This document shows, piece after piece, positions 49,426 to 58,038 of a stretch of DNA of 64,000 nt. The position numbers and the translations under genes are program-made. The stretch is from Blautia wexlerae (GTDB lineage: Bacteria > Bacillota > Clostridia > Lachnospirales > Lachnospiraceae): NCBI RefSeq assembly GCF_013300825.1, contig NZ_JAAIMY010000011.1:1-64000 (forward strand). The letters are read 5' to 3'. A model generated the notes under the pieces. It ran no database searches, was not told the DNA's origin, and was given only the letters and a program-made list of their open reading frames with translations. Numbering within the stretch: the first letter of the stretch is position 1; every line of letters begins with the position of its first letter.

Positions 49426-49446
49426 CAGTAATAATTACTATTATTA
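49426..49446 (+). promoter_or_regulatory. PerR-type operator at the rubrerythrin gene
   Basis: CAGTAATAATTACTATTATT contains the perfect palindrome AGTAATAATTACT (49427-49439) and matches the perR operator in 17 of 20 positions. It lies about 15 bases after the -10 box, placed to block elongation. Confidence 0.7.
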
Positions 49447-49565
49447 AAAAATTACTTTTTCTGCCGCACAGACGGAAAGCAGTAAGAACTAAACGATGCT
49501 GAGATAATCAATTTATTTTCTGGCATCCCTAATAAATTCATTAAAAAGAAAAGGAGATTTTAATT

Positions 49566-50111
49566 ATGACAAAATGGGTATGTAGTGTATGCGGTTATGT
49601 TTATGAAGGTGAGAAAGCTCCGGAAGCCTGTCCTGTATGTAAGGCACCGGCTGATAAATTCGTAAAGCAGGATGGCGAAATGTCATGGGCTGCTGAACAC
49701 GTTGTAGGTGTTGCTCAGGGATCCAGCGAAGACATCATGGCTGATTTAAGAGCAAACTTCCAGGGTGAATGCTCTGAAGTTGGTATGTATCTTGCAATGG
49801 CAAGAGTTGCTCACAGAGAAGGATATCCTGAAATTGGTTTATACTATGAGAAAGCTGCTTACGAAGAAGCAGAACATGCTGCTAAATTCGCTGAATTATT
49901 AGGTGAAGTTGTAACAGACAGCACAAAGAAAAACCTTCAGATGCGTGTAGAAGCCGAGAACGGTGCTACAGCTGGTAAAACAGACCTTGCTAAACGTGCA
50001 AAAGCTGCTAACCTGGACGCTATCCATGATACAGTTCATGAAATGGCAAGAGACGAAGCAAGACACGGAAAAGCATTCGCAGGTCTTCTTAAGAGATATT
50101 TCGGAGAATAA
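49566..50111 (+). CDS. Reverse-domain rubrerythrin
   Basis: 181 residues. A rubredoxin domain comes first ([12 protein letters not shown] and CPVCKAP; four cysteines for one iron), then a ferritin-like four-helix domain with [30 protein letters not shown] and [14 protein letters not shown] supplying the di-iron ligands. Classical rubrerythrins have the opposite order. This form detoxifies hydrogen peroxide and oxygen in clostridia using NADH-linked reductases. AGGAGATTTTAATT precedes the start. It is regulated from a PerR-type operator. Confidence 0.93.
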   Translation: MTKWVCSVCGYVYEGEKAPEACPVCKAPADKFVKQDGEMSWAAEHVVGVAQGSSEDIMADLRANFQGECSEVGMYLAMARVAHREGYPEIGLYYEKAAYEEAEHAAKFAELLGEVVTDSTKKNLQMRVEAENGATAGKTDLAKRAKAANLDAIHDTVHEMARDEARHGKAFAGLLKRYFGE

Positions 50112-50144
50112 TTCTATCGGAAAATCGCATAAAATAAACCTTTT

Positions 50145-50175
50145 AAAGGGAGAACCTCAATGGTTCTCCCTTTTT
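50145..50175 (+). terminator. Terminator of rubrerythrin gene
   Basis: AAAGGGAGAACC, loop TCAAT, GGTTCTCCC then TTTTT. Confidence 0.9.
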
Positions 50176-50203
50176 ATCCGTTCGTATTTTCATCATTGGA
50201 AGC

Positions 50204-50578
50204 TTAACTGCATTTCGCCTGAAGTCTGGCAACCTGATCTGTCAGAGCATTCATCTTAACTTCATTAATCATAATCCTGTTCATCCAGGTAGCCGACACA
50301 TCCATCTTATTGATAAGATTCAGATGATTCTCTGCAAGGATAGAAATATTCCTATCCGTTATGTTCTCCAAATGCAGTTTGATATCTGCAAAGTTATTTC
50401 TGGTCTCTTCTTCAAAACGCTTCTGACTTTCTTCCATTCGGTTCATCTGGCTTTCGAATTTATCCATTTGGCTTTCGAATCCATCCATTCGACTTTCGAA
50501 TTTATTCATTCGCGTTCCAAGTCCTCTGACCTCCGTCAAAACGGCTTCCAGTATTTGTCTGTCCGTCACCAATTCCAC
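50204..50578 (-). CDS. Coiled-coil protein, hypothetical
   Basis: 124 residues with no membrane segment. Three seven-residue repeats, FESRMDG, FESQMDK and FESQMNR, are encoded by imperfect 21-base tandem repeats at about 50440-50515. They extend into a longer coiled coil (EESQKRFEEETRNNF). The C-terminal part has MDVSATWMNRIMINE and ALTDQVARLQA. Similar short coiled-coil proteins occur in many Lachnospiraceae without known function. Repeat number may vary between strains. Confidence 0.6.
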   Translation of the reverse strand: MELVTDRQILEAVLTEVRGLGTRMNKFESRMDGFESQMDKFESQMNRMEESQKRFEEETRNNFADIKLHLENITDRNISILAENHLNLINKMDVSATWMNRIMINEVKMNALTDQVARLQAKCS

Positions 50579-50684
50579 CTCCTCTGTAGCCCGTATCGTT
50601 CTTTTGTATGCGATTGATTATATCATATCTATAAAAATATGTCTATAAAAAATCCATAAACATACGATGCAAAATAATCTGACA

Positions 50685-50827
50685 GTTACTGTTCACTCCG
50701 TTCTCAGTAACATAGCCAAAATTCATTCCAGATTACCTGCGGCAATGGAGTTTTGGCTTGTATGTCTCGGGATTTTGGCATGTTCATGTCAAAACACCTC
50801 GCGGGATAGTGGTGTGTGAACAGTAAC
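50685..50827. repeat. Palindromic repeat family C, complete copy
   Basis: Ends GTTACTGTTCAC (50685-50696) and GTGAACAGTAAC (50816-50827) are perfect inverses of a 143-bp element. Inside, GCCAAAATTCATT pairs with AATGGAGTTTTGGC. The left end with CTCCGTTCTCAGTAAC recurs at 24362, 26280, 48692 and 62938. Confidence 0.75.
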
Positions 50828-50837
50828 ATCTGACATT

Positions 50838-51833
50838 CTATTTGTTATTATTATTCATCTTCGCCTCAATCGCCGCACCAACCCTGTTATAAACAGTCAC
50901 AGCATCCTGAATATGCGGAATCGTATTTCCATCTGCTCCTGAAGCACCTGCGGAAACAAAGATATATTCCCTGCCCTCAATCTCCGCAAAGCTCACCAGA
51001 CAGTGCCCTGCCTCACTGGTATAGCCGGTCTTGCCACCGAGGATTTTTCCACCAGTGACTGTCGGATCAGACAAATTTTTAAACATTGTACTGTAGTAAG
51101 TAATTCCATTCGGGTGGATATTTGTAACTCCGGTAGAATGTCTGGAGGTCTCCACAATCTCACGAAACGTATCATTCTTAATGCAATACTTCATCAAAAC
51201 AGCAATATCCTTAACCGTACTGTAATGATCCGGATTATGCAGTCCTGTAGAATCACAGAAATGAGTATTCTCCATTCCAAGCTTCCTTGCTTTCTTATTC
51301 ATCAGCTCCGCAAAATCCGCCTCTGAACCACTGATCGTATCTGCCAGCGCAATACAGCACTCTGCCCCCGAAGGCAGCATCGCACCATAGAGAAGATCAA
51401 TCACCCGGACCTCTTCCCCCGGCTGAAAACCTGCCTGTGTAGCATCCTGCTCATATAATCCGGTGAACATCTCATTCGTCAGAGTAATCTTCTCATCCAG
51501 ATCATCAAAATTCTCAATCCCCAGTATCACAGTCATAATCTTCGTCATAGAAGCCGGATAAATCTGAGCCTCCCCGTTAATCTCACCCAGAATCTTACCT
51601 CCCCTGGCCTGCATCAGGATCGCATTCGGACTGTTGATACCACTGATATCCACTTCCTTCAGAACCGGCTGTTCAAACTGCTCAAACCACTCCTTCACGC
51701 CCTTATTCCATCCGATCATGATCACCAGCGCACAGATAATAATCACCTCAACAAACACACAAGCCACAATCCTGCCCCGATATCTCCACGCATAACTTCT
51801 TCCACCGCTCTTTTTCTGTCTCCTGCCAACCAC
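50838..51833 (-). CDS. D-alanyl-D-alanine carboxypeptidase (S11 family)
   Basis: 331 residues. N-terminal anchor VACVFVEVIIICALVIMIG. The penicillin-binding triad is SMTK (YPASMTKIMTVI), SGAE in place of SxN (LPSGAECCIALA), and KTG (GGKTGYTSEAGHCLVSFA). It trims the terminal D-Ala from peptidoglycan stem peptides outside the membrane. Length and motifs match DacA/DacF-like enzymes, without the usual C-terminal amphipathic anchor. It starts with GTG after AGGAGGCGTTATT. Confidence 0.9.
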   Translation of the reverse strand: MVGRRQKKSGGRSYAWRYRGRIVACVFVEVIIICALVIMIGWNKGVKEWFEQFEQPVLKEVDISGINSPNAILMQARGGKILGEINGEAQIYPASMTKIMTVILGIENFDDLDEKITLTNEMFTGLYEQDATQAGFQPGEEVRVIDLLYGAMLPSGAECCIALADTISGSEADFAELMNKKARKLGMENTHFCDSTGLHNPDHYSTVKDIAVLMKYCIKNDTFREIVETSRHSTGVTNIHPNGITYYSTMFKNLSDPTVTGGKILGGKTGYTSEAGHCLVSFAEIEGREYIFVSAGASGADGNTIPHIQDAVTVYNRVGAAIEAKMNNNNK

Positions 51834-52022
51834 AATAACGCCTCCTGTCTGCCTCTATAACATTGCTCAGAAAAATATATCTAACAAATCTCTAATTCAT
51901 CCCCTTACTATAACACACCCTTACCAAATCTTGTAATTTTCCATTCCTGCACCCATACATTTCATCTTTTCCCCTATCTCCAATACCTTCCCTTTCTCTT
52001 CTTCCCGCGAAACCATTGTACA

Positions 52023-52221
52023 GCACAGGAAAATATTTGTTTTCTGATACATCTACAGGAGGTGTAGCAATACTTAGCTTCCGGGAATTTGCGTTATGCC
52101 GGAAAAATTCACTGTCTGAGCGAAGCGAGTTTGAATTTTTATGGCATGGTTTTAGCAAATTTCCGGAAGCTTAGTATTCCTGCCTCCGCAGCCGTATCAG
52201 AAAACAAATATTTTCCTGCGC
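52023..52221. repeat. Large palindromic element with conserved tip
   Basis: The outer arms AGGAAAATATTTGTTTTCTG (from 52027) and the inverse ending 52217 match 24 of 24. Second-tier arms are TACTTAGCTTCCGG and CCGGAAGCTTAGTA. Inner arms are AAAAATTCA and TGAATTTTT. The tip ACTGTCTGAGCGAAGCGAGT is the inverse of the tip of the element at 47951-48060. It would fold into a ~200-base hairpin between rplA and the carboxypeptidase gene. Confidence 0.8.
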
Positions 52222-52252
52222 GTCCCCGTACTCGCCACCTAAAGAAGCGCAA

Positions 52253-52283
52253 AAAGACCCCCGGAGAATCCCCGGGAGTCTTA
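52253..52283 (-). terminator. Terminator of rplA
   Basis: On the minus strand AAGACTCCCGGGG pairs with CCGGGGGTCTT and TTTTGCG follows. It ends the ribosomal-protein block right after rplA. Confidence 0.85.
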
Positions 52284-52298
52284 AATTGCTAAAATCTA

Positions 52299-52991
52299 TT
52301 ATGCTAATTTCATCGGGTTGATCTTCACACCAGGTCCCATTGTCGGAGCAATAACAACGCTCTTTAAATACTGACCTTTCAGTGTGCTTGGTCTAGCCTT
52401 AACGATAGCATCGATCAGCGTCTGGAAGTTGTCGCTTAACTGTTCCTCTGTAAAGGATGCTTTACCAACCGGAACATGAATGATGTTGGTTTTATCAAGA
52501 CGGTACTCAATCTTACCTGCTTTGATATCGTGAACTGCTTTAGTAACGTCCATTGTTACTGTACCAGCTTTCGGGTTTGGCATTAAACCTTTCGGTCCAA
52601 GTACACGACCAAGACGACCTACAACACCCATCATATCTGGAGTTGCAACAACAACGTCAAAGTCTAACCATCCTTCGTTCTGAATCTTCGGAATAAGATC
52701 CTCAGCTCCTACGAATTCAGCACCTGCTGCTTTTGCTTCTTCAGCTTTAGCATCTTTAGCGAATACTAAAACACGAACTTTTTTACCAGTACCATGTGGC
52801 AGAACTACTGCACCACGGATCTGCTGGTCTGCATGACGTCCATCGCAGCCTGTACGGATATGAACTTCGATAGTTTCGTCAAATTTAGCAACTGCAGCTT
52901 TTTTAACTAAGCTGATAGCTTCTGCGGTATCATATAATGTAGCGCGGTCTACTGCTTTAGCAGCTTCCACGTATTTCTTTCCTCGTTTCAT
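52299..52991 (-). CDS. rplA: Ribosomal protein L1
   Basis: 230 residues. [16 protein letters not shown] is the N-terminus; conserved parts are [37 protein letters not shown] and [17 protein letters not shown]. It binds 23S rRNA at the L1 stalk and represses its own operon. The start at 52991 follows CAGGAGGTTATAGAA. It is preceded by an L1-type leader motif and followed by a terminator rather than rplJ. Confidence 0.97.
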   Translation of the reverse strand: MKRGKKYVEAAKAVDRATLYDTAEAISLVKKAAVAKFDETIEVHIRTGCDGRHADQQIRGAVVLPHGTGKKVRVLVFAKDAKAEEAKAAGAEFVGAEDLIPKIQNEGWLDFDVVVATPDMMGVVGRLGRVLGPKGLMPNPKAGTVTMDVTKAVHDIKAGKIEYRLDKTNIIHVPVGKASFTEEQLSDNFQTLIDAIVKARPSTLKGQYLKSVVIAPTMGPGVKINPMKLA

Positions 52992-52999
52992 TTCTATAA

Positions 53000-53033
53000 C
53001 CTCCTGTGGTATTTGCGGGGAACGCCCTCCCAC
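53000..53033 (-). promoter_or_regulatory. L1-binding-type leader ahead of rplA
   Basis: On the minus strand GTGGGAGGGCGTTCCCCGC then AAATACCACAGGAGG. The same elements (GTGGGAGGG, CCCCGC, AATACCACA, AGGAGG) occur ahead of rplK. They probably form the rRNA mimic through which L1 shuts translation. Confidence 0.65.
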
Positions 53034-53052
53034 TTACTATTTAATATTAAAA

Positions 53053-53478
53053 TTAATCAACTACTTCGATTCCCATACTTCTTGCAGTACCAGCGATCAT
53101 GCTCATAGCTGCTTCAAGGGATGCTGCATTTAAGTCTTTCATCTTAAGTTCAGCGATTTCCTGAACCTGAGCTTTAGTAACCTTAGCAACTTTTGTCTTG
53201 TTCGGTACGCCGGAACCGGATTTGATCTTAGCAGCTTTCTTAAGAAGAACTGCAGCCGGCGGAGTTTTGGTTATGAAGCTGAAACTTCTGTCTGCATAAA
53301 CAGTGATAACTACAGGAATGATTAAGTCTCCCTGATCTGCTGTTCTTGCATTGAACTCTTTTGTGAACTGAACGATATTTACACCGTGCTGTCCAAGAGC
53401 TGGACCTACAGGTGGTGCTGGAGTTGCTTTACCAGCCGGAATCTGTAATTTGATATATCCTGTTACTTTCTTTGCCAT
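53053..53478 (-). CDS. rplK: Ribosomal protein L11
   Basis: 141 residues, complete. [20 protein letters not shown] and [20 protein letters not shown] are the conserved N-terminal part; the C-terminal RNA-binding part has [20 protein letters not shown]. It forms the GTPase-associated region of the large subunit. It is followed by rplA after about 60 bases that hold an L1-type leader motif. Confidence 0.97.
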   Translation of the reverse strand: MAKKVTGYIKLQIPAGKATPAPPVGPALGQHGVNIVQFTKEFNARTADQGDLIIPVVITVYADRSFSFITKTPPAAVLLKKAAKIKSGSGVPNKTKVAKVTKAQVQEIAELKMKDLNAASLEAAMSMIAGTARSMGIEVVD

Positions 53479-53487
53479 TTTTCGGCA

Positions 53488-53528
53488 CCTCCTATGTGGT
53501 ATTGGCGGGGGTTTATGGTCCCTCCCAC
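53488..53528 (-). promoter_or_regulatory. L1-binding-type leader ahead of rplK
   Basis: On the minus strand GTGGGAGGGACCATAAACCC then CCGCCAATACCACATAGGAGG, in parts matching the motif ahead of rplA. The ribosome site lies within it, so bound L1 would block initiation. Confidence 0.65.
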
Positions 53529-53548
53529 GATATTGTTACCTTTGCTTG

Positions 53549-54064
53549 TTACATCTGTTTGATTTCTGCGAAACTAATTTCTACCGGCGTTTCGCGGCCG
53601 AAAAGTTCAACATTGATCGTTGCTGTCTGTTTCTGCACATTAAGGGCAGTGATAACACCAACGGTATCTTTCCAGGCACCGCCTGTGACAACAACTGTAT
53701 CACCCTCTGCGAAATCGACCTGAATTTCCTCTTTCTTGATACCAAGAGGAAGCATCTCTTCCTCGGTCAACGGTACCGGCTTGGACCCTGGTCCAACGAA
53801 GCCTGTCACACCTCTGGTGTTACGGACAACATACCATGTATCGTCATTCATAACCATGTTGAGAAGTACATAGCCAGGAAACATTTTCTTCTGAACCTGT
53901 TTCAGAGCCCCGTTTTTCAGCTCAGCCACTTCCTGCAGCGGAACACGAACTTCAAGGATCTGGTCTTCCAGGTGTCTGTTTTCGATGGTTTTTTCAATAT
54001 CGACTTTTACTTTGTTCTCATACCCGGAATAAGTATGAACAACATACCATTTCGCTTCTGACAT
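53549..54064 (-). CDS. nusG: Transcription elongation/antitermination factor NusG
   Basis: 171 residues. The NGN domain starts AKWYVVHTYSGYENKVKVDI and contains MFPGYVLLNMVMNDDTWYVV and NTRGVTGFVG. The C-terminal KOW domain has FAEGDTVVVTGGAWKDTVGV. It binds RNA polymerase and links it to ribosomes or Rho. It is downstream of secE with a 15-base gap, as usual. Confidence 0.97.
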   Translation of the reverse strand: MSEAKWYVVHTYSGYENKVKVDIEKTIENRHLEDQILEVRVPLQEVAELKNGALKQVQKKMFPGYVLLNMVMNDDTWYVVRNTRGVTGFVGPGSKPVPLTEEEMLPLGIKKEEIQVDFAEGDTVVVTGGAWKDTVGVITALNVQKQTATINVELFGRETPVEISFAEIKQM

Positions 54065-54079
54065 ACAATCACCTTATCC

Positions 54080-54289
54080 TTATTTCATTAAAAGATTAAT
54101 GCCTTCGAGAATAAATGAATCCATGACGCTGATCAGTACGCAAAGCACGATCGACACGCAAACTACCACGATAGTCTGCTTAATCAGTTCATTGCGGTCT
54201 GTCCAGACAATCTTCCTGAATTCTGACTGAAGTCCCTGAAACCAACTCTTCTTCTGGCTCTTGCCAGCAGATTTTTCATTTCCTTGCAT
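54080..54289 (-). CDS. secE: Protein translocase subunit SecE
   Basis: 69 residues, one membrane helix (TIVVVCVSIVLCVLISVMDS) after the conserved amphipathic QGLQSEFRKIVWTDRNELIK. Part of the SecYEG channel. It lies between rpmG and nusG in the standard order. Confidence 0.95.
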   Translation of the reverse strand: MQGNEKSAGKSQKKSWFQGLQSEFRKIVWTDRNELIKQTIVVVCVSIVLCVLISVMDSFILEGINLLMK

Positions 54290-54341
54290 AGCCTGACCTC
54301 ACAATTCTCTGTGAGTAACTGTTTCGTCCAGTTACCTTGGA

Positions 54342-54491
54342 TTACTTTGTTTCCTTATGCAGAGTGTGTTTGCGGCAGAACTTACAATATTTCTGAGTTT
54401 CCATTCTCTCAGGATGGTTCTTTTTCTCCTTAGTCATATTGTAGTTACGCTGCTTGCACTCGGTACATGCTAATGTAATCTTAACGCGCAC
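54342..54491 (-). CDS. rpmG: Ribosomal protein L33
   Basis: 49 residues from a GTG start ([17 protein letters not shown]). Two zinc-binding pairs are CTEC and CKFC, so this is the C+ zinc-bearing form. GGAGGTGGAAGTT precedes the start; a longer open frame exists but has no ribosome site. First gene of the secE-nusG-rplK-rplA block. Confidence 0.93.
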   Translation of the reverse strand: MRVKITLACTECKQRNYNMTKEKKNHPERMETQKYCKFCRKHTLHKETK

Positions 54492-54603
54492 AACTTCCAC
54501 CTCCAGTGTTTTCATTTGCATGGTCATTTTCCTCATGCCGGACGATGTATCCGTCATCTTTTCGGGCATAAAAAAAAGACCTAACTTCCATGTCGCTTGT
54601 CAA

Positions 54604-54632
54604 GTTTATCACACATGACATGCTTAAGTCAA
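54604..54632 (-). promoter_or_regulatory. Promoter of rpmG-secE-nusG block
   Basis: Minus-strand TTGACT followed after 16 bases by GATAAA, about 110 bases before rpmG. Confidence 0.5.
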
Positions 54633-54737
54633 GTCTTTTCTCATATTTATGCTTATATTTTATCGCATATTTTTTACATAAAATGCAACTATCCGACGTT
54701 GTATGGCTGTATGGTATTTCCTGACAGGCAGATTTCT

Positions 54738-54788
54738 GCAATCCGCTTCGCTACGCAGCTCTACACCGAATAACTGCTCTGCTGTTTA
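54738..54788. repeat. Family G repeat
   Basis: CAATCCGCTTCGCTACGCAG then CTCTACACCGAATAACTGCT; same element as 42862-42905. It lies between rpmG and the decayed GGDEF gene. Confidence 0.6.
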
Positions 54789-55405
54789 TCAGAAGGAGCT
54801 TGTATTTACCACGCCGATTTTGTCTGAAATATGATAGGAACCCTTGAAGGTACGTTTCACCTGATACAGGCATCCATCTGCCTCTTCATACAAGTCCTGA
54901 AAAGTGACATCCTTTCCGTCCGAAAGAACAATTCCCATAGATGCAGAGATCATTACTTCCAGCTTTTCCTTCACATAGTCAATATGCAGCTTCGCTGAAA
55001 GGACACGTAGGCTTTCCTCAGCCGCCTCCCTGGTCATATCCGGCAGAAACAGTACAAACTCGTCACCGCCCAGTCGACAGACAATATCCTGAGCCCTGCA
55101 GTGCTTCTTCATAATAAGAACCACTTCGCAGAGAGCCTTGTCTCCCTACATATGTCCCATAACATCATTCAGAGTCTTAAAATTATCCAGATCCACAATG
55201 GCAAAGGTATTTACACATCCTGTATGCAGTTCCTGTGCCAGCATTTTGTTTATTGCTGCTGTACCTGCTGCCCTGTCCATTCCAGAAGTGAATCCCTGAC
55301 CCTGGAATCCTCCTCTTTCTCCAGCGATCTGTTAAAACGAAGCACTGCTGTTACAACAATAAGCACCGCTATAATGCCTGTCACCGACAGAATCATATAC
55401 TGCTG
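54789..55405 (-). pseudogene. Diguanylate cyclase (GGDEF) gene, decayed
   Basis: The signature CRLGGDEFVLFLPD and the upstream VDLDNFKTLNDVMGHM are clear, followed by ISASMGIVLSD and EEADGCLYQVK. Three lesions are visible. An in-frame TAG at 55146-55148 replaces the usual tyrosine codon in MGHM(Y)GDKAL. A one-base loss near 55285 shifts the frame between a membrane segment (ILSVTGIIAVLIVVTAVL) and MDRAAGTAAINKM. The sensor region upstream is missing, since the coding trace begins just after the SDR stop. An active c-di-GMP synthase is not expected. Confidence 0.85.
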
Positions 55406-55411
55406 AACAGA

Positions 55412-56149
55412 TCAGAAGTAATCATACCCTCCATGAATATCTACAATGCTTCCATTCATGTAGTTATTGGTAAGTATGCTGTACGCCATATCTGCCACAT
55501 CTTTGATTTCTCCGAATCTGTGAAGTGCAATCTTGCGGTTAATGCGTTCGTAGCTTTCCGGTGTACGATTTTCATGCCATGGAGTCTGGATAAAACCTGG
55601 GGCAATGGCATTGACTGTGATGCCTTTTGGCTCGAATTCCTTTACCAGAGATTTGGTAAGGAAGTGGATGGCTGCCTTGGTCACACCGTATACCAGAGAT
55701 GAGGAATAAGCCTGTTGTCCTGCATAGGAACCCATGAAGAGTACTCTTCCCCCCTCTGTCATTACCGGCATAAATTCTTTGATCATAAATACCGGTACAG
55801 ACAGGTTTGTATTTACGATATTTGTCCATTCTTCAAATGTATAGTCCCTGAATTTATCGTAGGTGCTGATGCCTGCATTGCTGATCAGCCAGTCTACATG
55901 CCCTGCTTTCTCTTTGACTTCTGCCACAAATTTCATCATAGCATCATAGGAAGACATGTCTGCTTTCATAATGATAAGCTTCTCCTGGTCTTCCGGTTTC
56001 AGGCTGTCCCAGAATTCATTGGCCTTAACGGAATTGTGTGCATATGTGGCAAAAATCAGATCATCATCCTCTGAATTTGCCAGTATCTTTTCCACAATAC
56101 CGCGGCCGATTCCTGAAGTACCGCCTGTGATCACTGTTACTTTACTCAT
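55412..56149 (-). CDS. Short-chain dehydrogenase/reductase
   Basis: 245 residues. The nucleotide-binding motif is TGGTSGIGRG, the structural motif is NAG in LISNAGISTYDKF, and the catalytic Ser-Tyr-Lys is in SSSLVYGVTKAAIHF. NAPGF-like turn AIAPGFIQTP is present. It ends the five-gene minus-strand surface-glycan cluster, about 135 bases after the ThDP enzyme. An NAD(P)H-dependent reduction of a sugar or polyol precursor is inferred from that position. Confidence 0.88.
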   Translation of the reverse strand: MSKVTVITGGTSGIGRGIVEKILANSEDDDLIFATYAHNSVKANEFWDSLKPEDQEKLIIMKADMSSYDAMMKFVAEVKEKAGHVDWLISNAGISTYDKFRDYTFEEWTNIVNTNLSVPVFMIKEFMPVMTEGGRVLFMGSYAGQQAYSSSLVYGVTKAAIHFLTKSLVKEFEPKGITVNAIAPGFIQTPWHENRTPESYERINRKIALHRFGEIKDVADMAYSILTNNYMNGSIVDIHGGYDYF

Positions 56150-56180
56150 TTCTGTTACCTCTTTATATTTCTCATCTTGC

Positions 56181-56250
56181 TATAAACAATGCAGGCAGCT
56201 ATGAGGAGATCTTTACACTCCGATGGCTGGACTGCCTGCAAAAAAATTCC
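56181..56250. repeat. Family B-like hairpin
   Basis: TGCAGGCAG and CTGCCTGCA pair around TTTACACTCCGATGGCTGGA, the family B core. It lies between the ThDP enzyme gene and the SDR gene within the operon. Confidence 0.5.
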
Positions 56251-56284
56251 TTCTATAATATATCATTATATATCTCTGTCTGCC

Positions 56285-58027
56285 TTACAACTCCATCAAT
56301 CTGTCATAAACTTCTTTCGGTGCATATGGCTGCTGGTTGTGGATTGGCTCTCCCAGACAGGTCTTAGGATATGCAAAGGTTCCATGCTCCAGCATAACTT
56401 CCAGAAGTTTCGGACCTTTTCCTTCCATAAATTCCGGTGCCTCTTCTCTGACTGCATCGCAGTGCATTCTCAGTGCCGGAATACCGTAAGCCTTTGCTAC
56501 CTCTGTAAAGTCACAGGAAGCAAATCCACAGCCATCTGTGGTTCCTGCGAACAGGCAGTCGAAGTAGTCTCTCTGAAGATGACGGATCATACCAAGAGCT
56601 TCATTGTTCATTACCATCATTTTGACAGGAATGTTCTCTCTTTTTACCCATTCCAGTTCCTGTATATTCATCTGGAATGCGCCGTCTCCGCAAATACATG
56701 CAGTTGGCTTTCCTGTAGCATAATATGCCCCGATAGCTGCCGGAAGTCCATAACCCATAGCTCCGTGACCACCGGAGAAGAGAAGCTTCTGGCCTTCATG
56801 ATTCCTGAATGACTGATAGCTCCATACCATATGCTGTCCTACATCCACTGCAATAGCAGAAGTATCACTGAGCATATCACTGAGATCTGCGATCATACGG
56901 TTTGGATATCTCTCAGGAGTATTATCATCTACTGCCTGAAGATTCTCTTTAATCTCATTGCAGATATTGAGCCACTCACTTGCACCCTCTTTTTCCGGAC
57001 CTGCTGCCTTTGCCAGACAACTGATGACCGCACCTGTCTCTGCCTGAAGTTTCACTTCATTTTCTCCATTCTCATGGATATTTCTCTGAAGATTATAAGC
57101 ATCAATATCAATACGGATAAGTTTTGCCTCTTTTGCAAATTCATGCACTTTTGTTCCAATCTGTCTGGTACACAGGGAAATACCGAAACAAAGAAGCAGG
57201 TCACTCTTTGCATTGGCAATCATATTTGCATAACGATGTCCATAAGCACCGCCGATACATCCGAAATTCAGTGGATGCTCATATCCCAGGACAGATTTTG
57301 CCAGAACACTAGTAATAATTGGAATCTGTCTCTTTTTCGCAAAAGCGATCAGTTCCTGCTGGCTTGCATAACTGTCCACGCCGTGTCCCAGCATGATCAC
57401 AGGACGTTTCGCCTGTTCCAGTGCTGCAAGAATCGTATCTGCTGCCTGCTGCGCTGTGGCAGCATCTGTATGCTCATCCTCAAAAGTCATATCATAGACA
57501 GGATTCTCCACTTCGCTTCTCTGGATATTCATGGGAAGGTCTATAAGAACCGGTCCCTTTCGTCCTGTTGTTGCAATATGGTAAGCTTTATTTAATTCCA
57601 CTACAATATCCTCAGGATTACGGATCTGCACTGCATATTTTGTGATTGGTTTCGCCATCCCTACAATATCTGTCTCCTGAAATCCCTGCTGACGCAATCC
57701 TTCAATCCCTGAATATTCATATGTGTTTAGCTGTCCTGTAAGGAAGACTACCGGAAGTGAATCGTAATATGCATCTGCCACGCCGCTCAGAAGATTTACT
57801 GCACCCGGACCACTGGTAGCATATGCACATGCACATTCCTCTTTTGTCTGGGCATAACCGCATGCCGCAAAGGCCGCTCCCTGTTCATTATAGCTGGAAT
57901 GATTCTCTGTATCAGGATTTCTTTCAATGGAATCAACCACATGGGCAATCATTGTTCCCTGATATCCAAAGAAATGGCGTATTCCCTTTTTCTGTAAAAA
58001 AGTAACGATATAATCTGAAAGTTTCAT
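56285..58027 (-). CDS. Thiamine diphosphate enzyme, acetolactate-synthase-like
   Basis: 580 residues, three-domain ThDP fold. The activating glutamate is in SSYNEQGAAFAACGYA; the cofactor-binding motif is CGDGAFQMNIQELEWV...MNNEALGMI. The central domain has PVIMLGHGVDSY. It is not clearly a biosynthetic acetolactate synthase: no small subunit is adjacent and it sits in a LicD/cytidylyltransferase cluster. ThDP enzymes in such loci can transfer acetyl or two-carbon units to nucleotide sugars, or decarboxylate 2-oxo acids. GACAGGAGGAACT precedes the start; LicD-like gene ends 11 bases upstream. Confidence 0.85.
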   Translation of the reverse strand: MKLSDYIVTFLQKKGIRHFFGYQGTMIAHVVDSIERNPDTENHSSYNEQGAAFAACGYAQTKEECACAYATSGPGAVNLLSGVADAYYDSLPVVFLTGQLNTYEYSGIEGLRQQGFQETDIVGMAKPITKYAVQIRNPEDIVVELNKAYHIATTGRKGPVLIDLPMNIQRSEVENPVYDMTFEDEHTDAATAQQAADTILAALEQAKRPVIMLGHGVDSYASQQELIAFAKKRQIPIITSVLAKSVLGYEHPLNFGCIGGAYGHRYANMIANAKSDLLLCFGISLCTRQIGTKVHEFAKEAKLIRIDIDAYNLQRNIHENGENEVKLQAETGAVISCLAKAAGPEKEGASEWLNICNEIKENLQAVDDNTPERYPNRMIADLSDMLSDTSAIAVDVGQHMVWSYQSFRNHEGQKLLFSGGHGAMGYGLPAAIGAYYATGKPTACICGDGAFQMNIQELEWVKRENIPVKMMVMNNEALGMIRHLQRDYFDCLFAGTTDGCGFASCDFTEVAKAYGIPALRMHCDAVREEAPEFMEGKGPKLLEVMLEHGTFAYPKTCLGEPIHNQQPYAPKEVYDRLMEL

Positions 58028-58038
58028 AGTTCCTCCTG

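Noticed and set aside
50440-50515. CRISPR array
   Set aside because: The repeats are 21 bases, without spacers, in frame within a coiled-coil gene; no cas genes are present in the window.
51892-52158. 88-codon minus-strand frame
   Set aside because: Most of it lies inside the palindromic element at 52023 and has no family features.
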